A stretch of 40,470 nt of DNA from Bacilli bacterium. GTDB taxonomy: Bacteria; Bacillota_I; Bacilli_A; RF39; UBA660. The position numbers and the translations under genes were made by a program. This document shows, in pieces, positions 32,364 through 40,446 of this stretch; position 1 is the first letter of the stretch, and each line of letters opens with the position of its first letter. The DNA lies in NCBI GenBank assembly GCA_017477845.1, contig JAFUTR010000033.1, forward strand, positions 1-40,470, in the 5' to 3' direction. The notes under the pieces are model-generated. The model saw only the letters and a list, made by a program, of their open reading frames with translations. It had not been told where the DNA came from and made no database searches.

Positions 32364-34355
32364 TTAAATTGTTATAGGTTTATTTCCAACTTTTTTTCTT
32401 AAGTTATTTAGTTTTTCGATTTGTTCTTTATTAAGATTTAATGAATTTATAATTGAACTTACTTTTTCTATATTACTTAAATGTATTAACTTATGTATTT
32501 CTTTATCAATTATTACTAAATTGTAATATTTATCATTACCACCTCTTGACAGAGGAATAATATGATGACAATGAATATCATCTATGTTTAATACTTTTTT
32601 GGTAATATAACATTTTCCATATTGTGCAATATATCTTGATATTCTATTATCGTGATATTCAATACTTCTATTGTAGAACTTTGTATTCATTATTTGTAAT
32701 AGTATAATTTTTGGAATTGCTTGTAAATTGTCATGCACCAACAATCTACCATTTTTTGTATAATTACAAATATTTTGGTTAAAGTTCATTGGTGAATAAT
32801 GTTTTACTGCACAAAGTGGTATTAATGGTATATCAAGTATTACATTTATTTTTCTGTAATCTTTAATACCTTTCATAAATCTTTTATAACTTTTATCAAT
32901 TTCTCTAAATCTCTTAATTGTTGAGTTGTTTTTCAACCTATTTTTAATCGATTTTTCTAGGATATAGTTCACATCATCTAAATTATTATAAACATTTGTT
33001 GCTATTTTATAATAATTCTGTATTCCTATTACTGATATATTGTAATTAAGAATTGTATCTTTATTTTGATTTATTTGTATATTTTTGATTTTATCTTTTA
33101 GATTTATTCTAATTTTCTTTATTGACTTAGTGCAAATTTCTGTTTTTGCAACTTTTCCAAATTTTGTACCATTTTTATCTACTACTTTTATCTTAAAGCC
33201 AAGATAATTGGTTGAATTTTTTTTAAGATTGACAATTCCAGATTTTTCTTCACTAATTTGTAATTTTAATCTTGTTTCAATAAAATCTTTGACTGCATAG
33301 AAATATCTTTGAGCGTGTCCGTATGATTTACACATAATTTTAAAATCATCTGCATATCTCACAATATAACCTGCTTTTAGATTTGTGTATTTTCTAGCAT
33401 ATTGGCTAAAACCTTTAGTATTTCCTTTGTGTGGAGTATATGTTTCCCATTGATTAGATACCCACCAATCTAATTCATTTAACACTATATTGGCAAGCAA
33501 TGGAGATATTATACCTCCCTGTGGTGTTCCTTTTGTTGGAACTCCTTCTCCTTCAATTTCAGATTTTAGTATCTTTTTAATAATACAAATAAGTCTTTTG
33601 TCTCTAATTCCTAGAGACCACATTTGTTTTATAAGTTTGCTATGATTAACATTATCAAAGAAACCTTTTATATCTATATCTACACAGTAATTGTATTCAC
33701 CTATATTTATTAAACTAACAACTCTGCTGACTGCGTGATGACAATTTCTGTTTGGTCTAAAGCCATAATTATGTTTATGAAATTTTGCTTCACATATTGG
33801 CTCTAACACTTGCAATATACATTGTTGAATAATTCTGTCCCATATAGTTGGAATTCCCAAAGGTCTTTTATCTCCATTTGGTTTAGGAATGAAAACTCTT
33901 CTTACTGATTTAGGTTTATAGTTTTCAAATTTTCTTCTTATAATTTTAATCATTTTGTTAATAGAAATATTATTTATATCATCTATAGTAAGGTTGTCAG
34001 TTCCTGGCGTTTTACTTCCTTTGTTTGTTTTAATATTTCTATATGCAAGTCTTATATTTTGTTCTGATGTGATAATTTCCATTAACTTATAAAAATTATT
34101 ACCTTTTTGACTTAATGAATATAAGTTGTCAAATTCTTCTTGCATATCATAATATTCATTATGTCGTAGTTTGTTTACTTTCATTTGTGGTCTATATCCC
34201 ACCTTTCTATTCTTGAAAAGTGAACTATATCTTTTGGTCTTACTCGAATCCACAATTAAACAAAGTAATAAACTAATCTTCAATGACTTGTGGCTGTCCC
34301 TCAACTTTTTATTATCAAAGTTTCTTCGGTATATTGCCACTACTTTCACTAACAT
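32364..34355 (-). CDS. ltrA: Group II intron reverse transcriptase-maturase with HNH endonuclease
   Basis: 663 residues, full length for the family. Around residues 40-75 are SKTKRYSSLFKNRKVGYRPQ and MKVNKLRHNEYYDMQEEFDN. Reverse transcriptase blocks follow: PGTDNLTIDDI, FIPKPNGDKRPLGIPTIWDR, NYGFRPNRNCHHA, DIKGFFDNVNHSKL, GTPQGGIISPLLANIVLNEL, and the catalytic YADD in YIVRYADDFKIM. The maturase (X) domain covers about 400-560. A C-terminal HNH nuclease has HCHHIIPLSRGGNDKYYNLV and KEIHKLIH. It splices the intron RNA and copies it into new sites. All catalytic residues are present, so the intron may be mobile. The exact start is uncertain: the ATG at 34355 lacks a strong ribosome-binding site. 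Confidence 0.95.
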   Translation of the reverse strand: MLVKVVAIYRRNFDNKKLRDSHKSLKISLLLCLIVDSSKTKRYSSLFKNRKVGYRPQMKVNKLRHNEYYDMQEEFDNLYSLSQKGNNFYKLMEIITSEQNIRLAYRNIKTNKGSKTPGTDNLTIDDINNISINKMIKIIRRKFENYKPKSVRRVFIPKPNGDKRPLGIPTIWDRIIQQCILQVLEPICEAKFHKHNYGFRPNRNCHHAVSRVVSLINIGEYNYCVDIDIKGFFDNVNHSKLIKQMWSLGIRDKRLICIIKKILKSEIEGEGVPTKGTPQGGIISPLLANIVLNELDWWVSNQWETYTPHKGNTKGFSQYARKYTNLKAGYIVRYADDFKIMCKSYGHAQRYFYAVKDFIETRLKLQISEEKSGIVNLKKNSTNYLGFKIKVVDKNGTKFGKVAKTEICTKSIKKIRINLKDKIKNIQINQNKDTILNYNISVIGIQNYYKIATNVYNNLDDVNYILEKSIKNRLKNNSTIKRFREIDKSYKRFMKGIKDYRKINVILDIPLIPLCAVKHYSPMNFNQNICNYTKNGRLLVHDNLQAIPKIILLQIMNTKFYNRSIEYHDNRISRYIAQYGKCYITKKVLNIDDIHCHHIIPLSRGGNDKYYNLVIIDKEIHKLIHLSNIEKVSSIINSLNLNKEQIEKLNNLRKKVGNKPITI

Positions 34356-34944
34356 AAATCTAAGTTATATATTAACTAATATCATTAATACTTTCCTTAG
34401 AACCGCTTCTTTGAATGTAAGTTCTCTGCGTTATTAGTTTCCCAAGTACCAAAATTGTTATCTATACATATTTACCCTTAGACCATTCCTATGAGCCTGT
34501 TATCTTACTAGTGCCTATAACACTATATGGGCTTTCATAAACGAGACTTTTACTAACCCACAATAACAACACAATTATGTGTTATATACCTTTCGATATA
34601 TTCCCCGTTTAGACCCGTACATTCGGAATTTTGTCAGTATTAATTTTATTCGTGAAATTTCTTTATACATTCTAGTCATAGGTAATTTTTAGACCTCCGG
34701 CATATAGACTACATATCCTACCTCTAGGACACTTTCCTTAATTATATTTCTACAATTATTAGGGTAATTTTCTGCCGACTTTATCGAGCTTAATACACTT
34801 CATTACTTACATAATTTAGTGCATTTCGAAGTCTTAAGGATAGCCTTTCGAGACGTTACTCTCTCATTCGACTATTCACAATTTTAGTTCTACTAAATAG
34901 TTGTCAACCTATTTAATGGGCATATCTTTTCAATATGCAACTTG
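34356..34944 (-). ncRNA. 5' ribozyme part of the group II intron (domains I-III)
   Basis: About 590 bases without an open frame of interest, between the 5' splice site and the reverse transcriptase gene. Its base composition is markedly less AT-rich than the flanking genes, with many short complementary segments, as expected of structured domain I. The stop that ends the unspliced VirB4 frame lies at 34913, inside this part. Confidence 0.75.
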
Positions 34945-34950
34945 TCGCAC

Positions 34951-36388
34951 CTCTTTCTGGATCAATTATAATTATGTCGGCATCTTTGTCTCTTAATGCT
35001 ATTGATACAATCTCATTTTTTGCAGTAAATGATTTACCACTTCCAGATACACCTAATATAAATGAATTTCCATTTAATAGTTTTCTTCTATCTGCTATTA
35101 TCATATTTTTTGATATAACATTTTGTCCATAATATATCCCATTTTCTTCTTGAATTTCTTGTACTCTAAATGGCATAAATACTGCAATTGATTCTGTAGT
35201 TAAAGATCTATTTTGGTCAATTATTAAGTTTCCTATTGGTAAAGATATATTTAGTCCTAAAAGTTGTTGATATTTCATTTTTGCTAACTGACATAAATAT
35301 TTTCTTGATACTGTTAATAAGCTTTCTGTGTCTTCATCTAATTTTTCTTTTGAGTCAGAAATTATTACTATTGTTAATACTGATAAAAACATTCTTTGAT
35401 CTCTTGCTGTCATGTCATTTAAGAAGTCAATCGAGTCTTCTCTCTCTTGCCCCATATCATAAGGAATTATTGCACTAAAATTATTATTGTTATTTTGTCT
35501 TCTTTGCCAGTTAGTTATATTTGTTTCAACTCCTAATCTAACTTTTTCTCCAAGTCTAATTGCTACATCTTTTGGAATTGGTAACACATCAATTGATAAT
35601 ATTAAATTTCTATTTAAGTCTGTTAGTTCTGAAACCATATCATCTCTTATAAAGTTAGCATAATCTTTCAAGAAAAAAACTCTTCCAAATTTATCTCCCA
35701 TTTCAAAATAGTCATCTTTAAAACTAAAAGTATCAGGACAAATATAATCTTTAAAACTATGTCCTTTTCTTAATAAATCTCGACTATCCCAAGTAAAAAT
35801 ATTTTCTTCACCAATTCTATAAAAATCATGAATAAGTCTCATTCTATCTTCTGTATTTAATTCAATACATTTAGAACCTATTTGATTAAATTTCGTATTT
35901 AAATCAATACTTATCCTTCTAAAATATGTCCTTGCTTCTTCTATATTCTTTTTTATAACTGTTACTGTTAAATATTTTTCCTGAATTATAGAATTATTAC
36001 CAATAGATTTACTCATTAACATTTTATTATATTCATCACGATATTCATCTAAAATATCTCCAACTTTTGGAATCATTACATTCTTTTCAAAATCTATTTT
36101 ATTTAATTTTCTATTAAGTATTGTTATTTTTGTAGTTGCTCCTGTATCAAATGAATTTAAAAGTTCAGAATATTTTAAAAATAATTTTGTTTTATCATCA
36201 TCAGATGCAACTGCATAATTTATATCTGTAAATCTAAAACATTTACTATATTTATTATTTGAAAGAAGAAATATTCCATCTTCATATATTGCTTTAATAG
36301 GAATACAATCTTGAACACTTTTTGGAATAACAAATTTTTCTTTATCTTTTTTTAATATTTTTTTTATGTTTATCATTTTTCTTTTCAT
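34951..36388 (-). CDS. virB4: VirB4-family conjugation ATPase, exon 1
   Basis: 479 codons and one base of the VirB4-like ATPase gene. Visible are the N-terminal substrate domain (VPKSVQDCIPIKAIYEDGIF), the Walker A GVSGSGKSF near residue 456, and IIIIDPER at the end. In the unspliced message twelve intron-encoded residues follow and translation stops at 34913. The family is that of CD1110/TcpF-type proteins of clostridial ICEs. It overlaps the PrgI gene by 47 bases. Intron insertion between Walker A and Walker B makes transfer depend on splicing. Confidence 0.93.
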
Positions 36389-36713
36389 CCCCTTCTTTCA
36401 TTAGTTCTTGATACATATTTTTAGGTTTAAATGTTAAATGTATTGGGGTTAGTATTTTTGATTTTATAAAACATGTAGTAAATTCTTCAGCATTCATTTT
36501 ATTAAACTTTATAAAGCCTAAAGCTGCAAAAGGAAATGCACATAATATACATATCCATGATAATATTTCAATACCAAAATATGGTTTTAATAGAAAGTAA
36601 ACAATAACCGCTACTACACAAGCAAGAAGTGAAAAAATGAATTGCCTTAAAGACAGTCCAAAATATACTTTTTCTGTGTAATCTCTTATTTCTTTATTTA
36701 TTTTAACTTCCAT
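36342..36713 (-). CDS. prgI: PrgI family type IV secretion membrane protein
   Basis: 123 residues. The N-terminus MEVKINKEIRDYTEKVYFGL, then SLRQFIFSLLACVVAVIVYF, is the classic PrgI pattern: a short cytoplasmic start and two membrane helices (about 22-44 and 50-70), followed by FAALGFIKFNKMNAEEF and a basic tail. In pCF10 the PrgI protein is a VirB3-like channel component and is encoded next to VirB4, as here. It overlaps both neighbours (one base upstream, 47 bases downstream), so translation is coupled. Confidence 0.92.
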   Translation of the reverse strand: MEVKINKEIRDYTEKVYFGLSLRQFIFSLLACVVAVIVYFLLKPYFGIEILSWICILCAFPFAALGFIKFNKMNAEEFTTCFIKSKILTPIHLTFKPKNMYQELMKEGDEKKNDKHKKNIKKR

Positions 36714-37234
36714 TATCTTTCACTTCTTTCATAATCTTTATCTCTAAACATATCATTTTCTCTATTTTCAATATTATTTGACTCTCTAATAAAATCTGCT
36801 TGTAAGCTTGAATCACTTTTTGCATTTTTATAAGTATCAACTATATCTGTATCTAAAAAATGAAAATTCTTTTTTTCAAAACCTTTCTTTTCATCAACGA
36901 AGTGTGATGTATAATCAAGTGCTATTTGTTCATCAAGTCTTAAATCTTTTGGATTTAGTCCTAAATCAATACATAGCAGTGCTTCTTGAAAATACTTTTC
37001 ATCCTCCTTCTTTAAACTCGATAGTTGATTATACATAATAGTTAGAAATTGTCTTGAAGTTATTTCACTCATATACTTTTCTGTAACTTGATCTAATATT
37101 TTTTCATAATGATTAGCAGGAACTACTGTTGGCTTATCTGTTTCTGGATTTATATATTTATAAGTCATATCGCTTATACTTTTACTCATATCTTTAAGTT
37201 TTAATTGTGTAAAATCATCATATTGTTTTCTCAT
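36713..37234 (-). CDS. Transfer-operon protein, unknown
   Basis: 173 residues, soluble and highly charged, mostly helical, with no signal peptide or membrane segment. It contains EKYMSEITSRQFLTIMYNQL and a C-terminal tail rich in Arg, Asp, Glu and Asn. It lies six bases after the 341-residue gene and its stop overlaps the PrgI start, within the transfer operon. Possibly a cytoplasmic accessory to the channel; no family recognised. Confidence 0.6.
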   Translation of the reverse strand: MRKQYDDFTQLKLKDMSKSISDMTYKYINPETDKPTVVPANHYEKILDQVTEKYMSEITSRQFLTIMYNQLSSLKKEDEKYFQEALLCIDLGLNPKDLRLDEQIALDYTSHFVDEKKGFEKKNFHFLDTDIVDTYKNAKSDSSLQADFIRESNNIENRENDMFRDKDYERSER

Positions 37235-37240
37235 AGTTAA

Positions 37241-38257
37241 TTATCTCTCCATTTCTTTATTTTTTTGTTTTTTCTTTGAATCATTTTTTTCATATAGAGT
37301 TTCTTTTCCATATGTTATTTTTTTAATATGTGAAAATTCAAAATCATTTAGGTATCTATCATATTTTTCATTATTACTATTTTCTTTAATAAAATCTGAT
37401 ACAACTCGATAACTATTACCACTATCGCATGTTCCACTATCACAATTTAATAATGATTCTTTCATTTTCATGTAATCTGTTTTAAAAGATAGCTCTTTAC
37501 CACCATATTCAATTGTTACTGTAATTCTTGAAGCATAAACATTTTTTACTGAATCTAATATCCTTTTATTAATATTTATACTTTCATATTTTCCATCTTT
37601 ATTTTTTATAATATCTTCTAAGACTCTTTTTTCTTCTCTCATATTTATTAAAGCAAGTCCAATGTCTTCTTTCTTTGAATCAATATACTTTAAAGTTGAA
37701 TTATTTATATATTTATCTGGTGAATACAAATATTTCATTAATGACTGTCCTTTATTGTAATTAATTATTTGAAATAATTCCCACTTATTAATTGACATAT
37801 CTAAATCGACATTTGGATTATCATATTTAATAAATAATCTACATGCTTTCCTTAAAATGTTTTCTCTATCTTTATTTGTTTGATAAGAGAATTTCTCTTT
37901 ACCATATTTCATATACTCAATTGGATTTTCAAGAACAACTTTTTTAACTTCATCATTTATCTTTGAATATATTTCAGTTTCAAGATTTGAATAATTATTT
38001 GTTTTTAGTATTGAGTCTTTTGGAATCATATCATCAAATATATATGTAGGATTATATAGACATTTTTCTTCTATATCTAAAATCCCTACAACATCATATT
38101 TTTCCTGTTCAAGATTATCTGAATAATTTTTTCCATAAATAATAATAAATCTATCATCAATCTTTTCTTTATGAAGAGATATTGTTTTATAACTTTCTTT
38201 TATAACAGTATCCATTTCTTCATTATTTAATATAAATTTTGTAATATTGTTTTCCAT
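37241..38257 (-). CDS. Transfer-operon protein, unknown
   Basis: 338 residues from the ATG at 38257; an upstream GTG at 38266 is too close to the AAAGG site. Soluble, charged, with no membrane helices. The first third looks alpha/beta (FIIIYGKNYSDNLEQEKYDV), a helical middle follows, and the end has a beta segment (SRITVTIEYGGKELSFKTDY) and a CDSGTCDSG motif with two cysteines. The C-terminus is strongly basic. No family recognised. It overlaps or abuts both neighbours, so it belongs to the transfer operon; a DNA-processing or regulatory role is possible but unproven. Confidence 0.6.
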   Translation of the reverse strand: MENNITKFILNNEEMDTVIKESYKTISLHKEKIDDRFIIIYGKNYSDNLEQEKYDVVGILDIEEKCLYNPTYIFDDMIPKDSILKTNNYSNLETEIYSKINDEVKKVVLENPIEYMKYGKEKFSYQTNKDRENILRKACRLFIKYDNPNVDLDMSINKWELFQIINYNKGQSLMKYLYSPDKYINNSTLKYIDSKKEDIGLALINMREEKRVLEDIIKNKDGKYESININKRILDSVKNVYASRITVTIEYGGKELSFKTDYMKMKESLLNCDSGTCDSGNSYRVVSDFIKENSNNEKYDRYLNDFEFSHIKKITYGKETLYEKNDSKKKQKNKEMER

Positions 38258-38265
38258 ATTTATCA

Positions 38266-38646
38266 CTACCTTTCTATCTCTCTTTTTTTACTATTTAATA
38301 ATATTGACATAATTTTATTTTCTGTTTGTTTAATACTATTTTTGTCAAATCTAATTTTGTATTTTAATATTTGTTCTTCTGTTAATGATTTGAAATCAGC
38401 ATTTTCATAATCATTTCCTACAATTAAAAAAGGACCGGCAATTATGTCGTATCCTATATCTCTATTTAAAGGCATGTTATTTATTTTACCTTCATCATTA
38501 CAAATTAATACTATATCATTATCATTTTGAAGATATACACATTCTATATATCCATCAACTAATGATTGTAAATTATCAAGTGTATTTTCTATTTCTATTT
38601 CTTTTGGTAGTTTATAAGGTTCTACCAATAAACCTTTAATTTTCAT
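38266..38646 (-). CDS. DUF3846 domain protein
   Basis: 126 residues. The first 85 match DUF3846: LVEPYKLPKEIEIENTLDNL, QSLVDGYIECVYLQND, ICNDEGKINNMPLNRDIG, IAGPFLIVGND. This small domain is common in Firmicute plasmids, phages and ICEs, without known activity. The gene has GGAGGTGTAAAAA before the ATG and heads the transfer operon in this window, just after a terminator-like hairpin. Confidence 0.85.
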   Translation of the reverse strand: MKIKGLLVEPYKLPKEIEIENTLDNLQSLVDGYIECVYLQNDNDIVLICNDEGKINNMPLNRDIGYDIIAGPFLIVGNDYENADFKSLTEEQILKYKIRFDKNSIKQTENKIMSILLNSKKREIER

Positions 38647-38654
38647 TTTTTACA

Positions 38655-38690
38655 CCTCCAAAAAAATAAGATATAAATTCAATCTTATTA
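38655..38690 (-). terminator. Terminator-like hairpin abutting the DUF3846 ribosome-binding site
   Basis: Minus-strand AATAAGAT pairs with ATCTTATT and is followed by TTTTTTGGAGG. The T tract runs directly into the ribosome-binding site of the DUF3846 gene, so it may act as an attenuator for the transfer operon rather than a simple end. Confidence 0.6.
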
Positions 38691-38695
38691 ATCTC

Positions 38696-39112
38696 TTATT
38701 CAACATAATATAAATAATCATAATATGTAATTATTTCATTTGCAAAGTTCAATAAAGTCTGTGTCCATTCAAAAGAAAAGTCTGGAATATAATCATTAAT
38801 TTTTTCTATTTCAAAATTTTTAAAATTAAAGCTATTGACTTTTGATAGTAGTTCATCAAGTGTATCAAATACACCATGAGCATCTATAAAAACACAATTT
38901 TTAGTACAATAATAATGAACACCAGGTCCATCCTTGTTACTTGCTTTAAATAAAATGTAATTATCAAATCTACTTCTTAAAGCATAGGCAAAAATATCAC
39001 AAGCACCTTTAACAAAAATTTCCCCATCAACAATAGGACATTCTTCCTTTATTGTTTTATCATTTGAAATAAAAGAATCATCGAAAATTATTTTTTTTAA
39101 ATCAATATGCAT
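38696..39112 (-). CDS. Unknown protein with a possible Cys-His-Asp site
   Basis: 138 residues, soluble. The pattern GACDIFAYALRSRF (Cys38 at the start of a helix), GVHYYC (His66) and FIDAHGVFDT (Asp77) has the order and spacing of a papain/transglutaminase-like Cys-His-Asp site, in which the cysteine starts a helix and the His and Asp lie on adjacent strands. This could be a small peptidase, amidase or deamidase, or a toxin or antirestriction factor; I recognise no specific family. TTGAGGTGAAATAG precedes the ATG. It stands between the TIR-like operon terminator and the transfer operon, apparently its own unit. Confidence 0.6.
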   Translation of the reverse strand: MHIDLKKIIFDDSFISNDKTIKEECPIVDGEIFVKGACDIFAYALRSRFDNYILFKASNKDGPGVHYYCTKNCVFIDAHGVFDTLDELLSKVNSFNFKNFEIEKINDYIPDFSFEWTQTLLNFANEIITYYDYLYYVE

Positions 39113-39177
39113 AACTATTTCACCTCAATTATTATTGTACTATATTATCATTTTGAATTTATAATTATTAACAATAT

Positions 39178-39216
39178 AAAAATGATGGCTTAATAATAAA
39201 TCATCATTTTCTAAAC
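39178..39216 (-). terminator. Terminator of the TIR-like operon
   Basis: Minus-strand AAAATGATG pairs with CATCATTTTT across a loop of about 15 bases, followed by TATATTG. It lies about 15 bases after the stop of the TIR-like gene and separates it from the next unit. Confidence 0.7.
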
Positions 39217-39229
39217 TAAATTAATCTAA

Positions 39230-39664
39230 TTAGTGTACCATTAAATTAGATATTGCATTTTTAACTTTTTCTAATTCTAAACCTATTATATCTTCTCGTT
39301 TAATACCAAGTAATTCTGTTGGAATTTTACTATCACTATGAAGCTTAACAAGTATAATTTTCTTACCTAATTCAACAGCTTTTTTACACTCCCAGTTTTG
39401 CCAATTTATACAACCTATTTCATATCTATCTCTATGTGGTGAATTAATATATTCGCCACTAATTACAAGTAATATATTTGATTCACTAATTTTTGATGTT
39501 AAACCAGCTTTTATTCTACTTATACTGTAAGAATCTATTTCGTTTGGGGTCTTATCAATAACATCAAAATCTATGTTATCATTATAGTTCCACAACCTAA
39601 TAGCATTCCTCAAATTCTTATCGTTTTCATAATCAAAACTGATACATATTTTTGGTCTTGCCAT
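39230..39664 (-). CDS. TIR-like (MTH538/ThsB-type) domain protein
   Basis: 144 residues, essentially one TIR-like domain of the MTH538/DUF1863 type, which includes ThsB of Thoeris defence. Landmarks in order: strand 1 PKICISFDYENDKNLRNAIR with the Asp-rich turn, an acidic DFDVIDKTP, IKAGLTSKISESNILLVISG, and NWECKKAVELGKKIILVKLH carrying the Trp-Glu helix and the last strand. ThsB proteins sense phage and make a cyclic ADP-ribose signal for an effector. The gene directly follows, at one base, a membrane-protein gene under one promoter and one terminator, so the two work as a pair. No ThsA-type partner is seen before the window ends. Enzyme activity cannot be judged from sequence alone. Confidence 0.82.
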   Translation of the reverse strand: MARPKICISFDYENDKNLRNAIRLWNYNDNIDFDVIDKTPNEIDSYSISRIKAGLTSKISESNILLVISGEYINSPHRDRYEIGCINWQNWECKKAVELGKKIILVKLHSDSKIPTELLGIKREDIIGLELEKVKNAISNLMVH

Positions 39665-40255
39665 TTATTTACCTCCTTTCCTTATTTTATAATTAAAAAC
39701 TACATATGAGATATTTATTATAGTTAGACAAAATGTTGATAAAATGGAAATTATTAGAAAAGGTAAACTCAATTTATTATTAAAGTTGAATATATTTTTA
39801 ACAATAATACAAATAGTAAATGAAATAGGAAAAACATACTTATAAAAAACATAAGATAATGTCAAAAACATTGGATATTGTCCTAAATAATTAGCTCCTT
39901 CCCTATTAATAGATAACTTAAATTTATTTTCTAATTCTTTTTCAAGATTATGAATATATTTGTAATTTTTTTCTATATTTGCATTTAGTTGGTAATATCT
40001 TATTGTAAGATATGATATTATGAACCAATTAAATGCTTCTAATATTTTTAATTCTAATTTTATATTTACTCCAAACTTATCGGATAATAATTCCTGCATA
40101 TTTTGATAAATATTGTTTGGGTATACAATCATTAACATCAATAATAGCACACAAATACAAATAGCCACAAAAAGTCTATTTCTTACTTTTTCATCATGCT
40201 TTTGTAATAGAATGGTATCTTTATAATGGTCATATAATATATTCATCTTTTCCAT
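39665..40255 (-). CDS. Four-helix membrane protein paired with the TIR-like gene
   Basis: 196 residues. A cytoplasmic start (NILYDHYKDTILLQKHDEKV) precedes membrane helices near 27-45 and 69-90, a charged helical segment (NANIEKNYKYIHNLEKELEN), and helices near 128-153 and 162-188. No transporter or enzyme motif is seen; SLATT-like or other small defence membrane effectors have a comparable size and layout, but I cannot claim membership. It is the first gene of the pair, with AGGAGATAAGGT before the ATG and a good promoter. A plausible role is a membrane-damaging effector or the sensor partner of the TIR-like protein (inference from pairing). Confidence 0.65.
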   Translation of the reverse strand: MEKMNILYDHYKDTILLQKHDEKVRNRLFVAICICVLLLMLMIVYPNNIYQNMQELLSDKFGVNIKLELKILEAFNWFIISYLTIRYYQLNANIEKNYKYIHNLEKELENKFKLSINREGANYLGQYPMFLTLSYVFYKYVFPISFTICIIVKNIFNFNNKLSLPFLIISILSTFCLTIINISYVVFNYKIRKGGK

Positions 40256-40277
40256 ACCTTATCTCCTATGACTTACT

Positions 40278-40305
40278 ATTATATCATAGCTTTATTATAA
40301 TTCAA
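40278..40305 (-). promoter_or_regulatory. Promoter of the membrane protein/TIR-like operon
   Basis: On the minus strand TTGAAT is separated by 16 bases from TATAAT preceded by TGA, about 22 bases before the start codon of the membrane-protein gene. It shows the same quality and spacing as the polysaccharide promoter at 13,997-14,024. Confidence 0.75.
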
Positions 40306-40401
40306 AGTAATTTGTTATCTAAAAAGAATTATGTTAATTGAAAAGTTAAGTTGGACACTAAATTTATTAATGTTCCACTTAATCTTTCAAACATCACGTG
40401 T

Positions 40402-40407
40402 TATAAT
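40402..40407 (+). promoter_or_regulatory. Probable -10 box of the right-edge gene
   Basis: TATAAT about 40 bases before the plus-strand start codon; the -35 position (TTAATC) is weak. Just upstream, 40,346-40,380, AAGTTGGACA and TGTTCCACTT form an imperfect inverted repeat that might be an operator or an insertion-sequence end. Confidence 0.4.
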
Positions 40408-40446
40408 ATGCTCTGATATATTGTCCACATGAAGGAGGAAATATAA

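Larger units (their letters stand above)
32253..34950 (-). mobile_element. Group II intron inserted in virB4
   Basis: The intron starts on the minus strand with GTGCGAC, the group II 5' consensus, directly after the codons for DPER, and ends in AT before AATATTATAAG. Length 2,698 bases. It encodes a reverse transcriptase-maturase and contains a domain V hairpin at 32,302-32,335 (ACGCCGTATGAGG, GTGAAAGT loop, CTCACGTACGGTGT). Removal restores the expected VirB4 motif IIIDPEREYYKL and the reading frame (1,438 + 905 = 2,343 bases). The protein type suggests the chloroplast-like class (inference). Confidence 0.95.

Noticed and set aside
32196-34437. Plus-strand open frames of 68 and 88 codons in the intron
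   Set aside because: They lie antisense to the exon 2/intron end and the reverse transcriptase gene, with no ribosome-binding sites.
34913-36388. Truncated VirB4 pseudogene followed by a separate 275-residue gene
   Set aside because: The stop at 34913 is inside a group II intron; removing 32,253-34,950 restores one uninterrupted frame.
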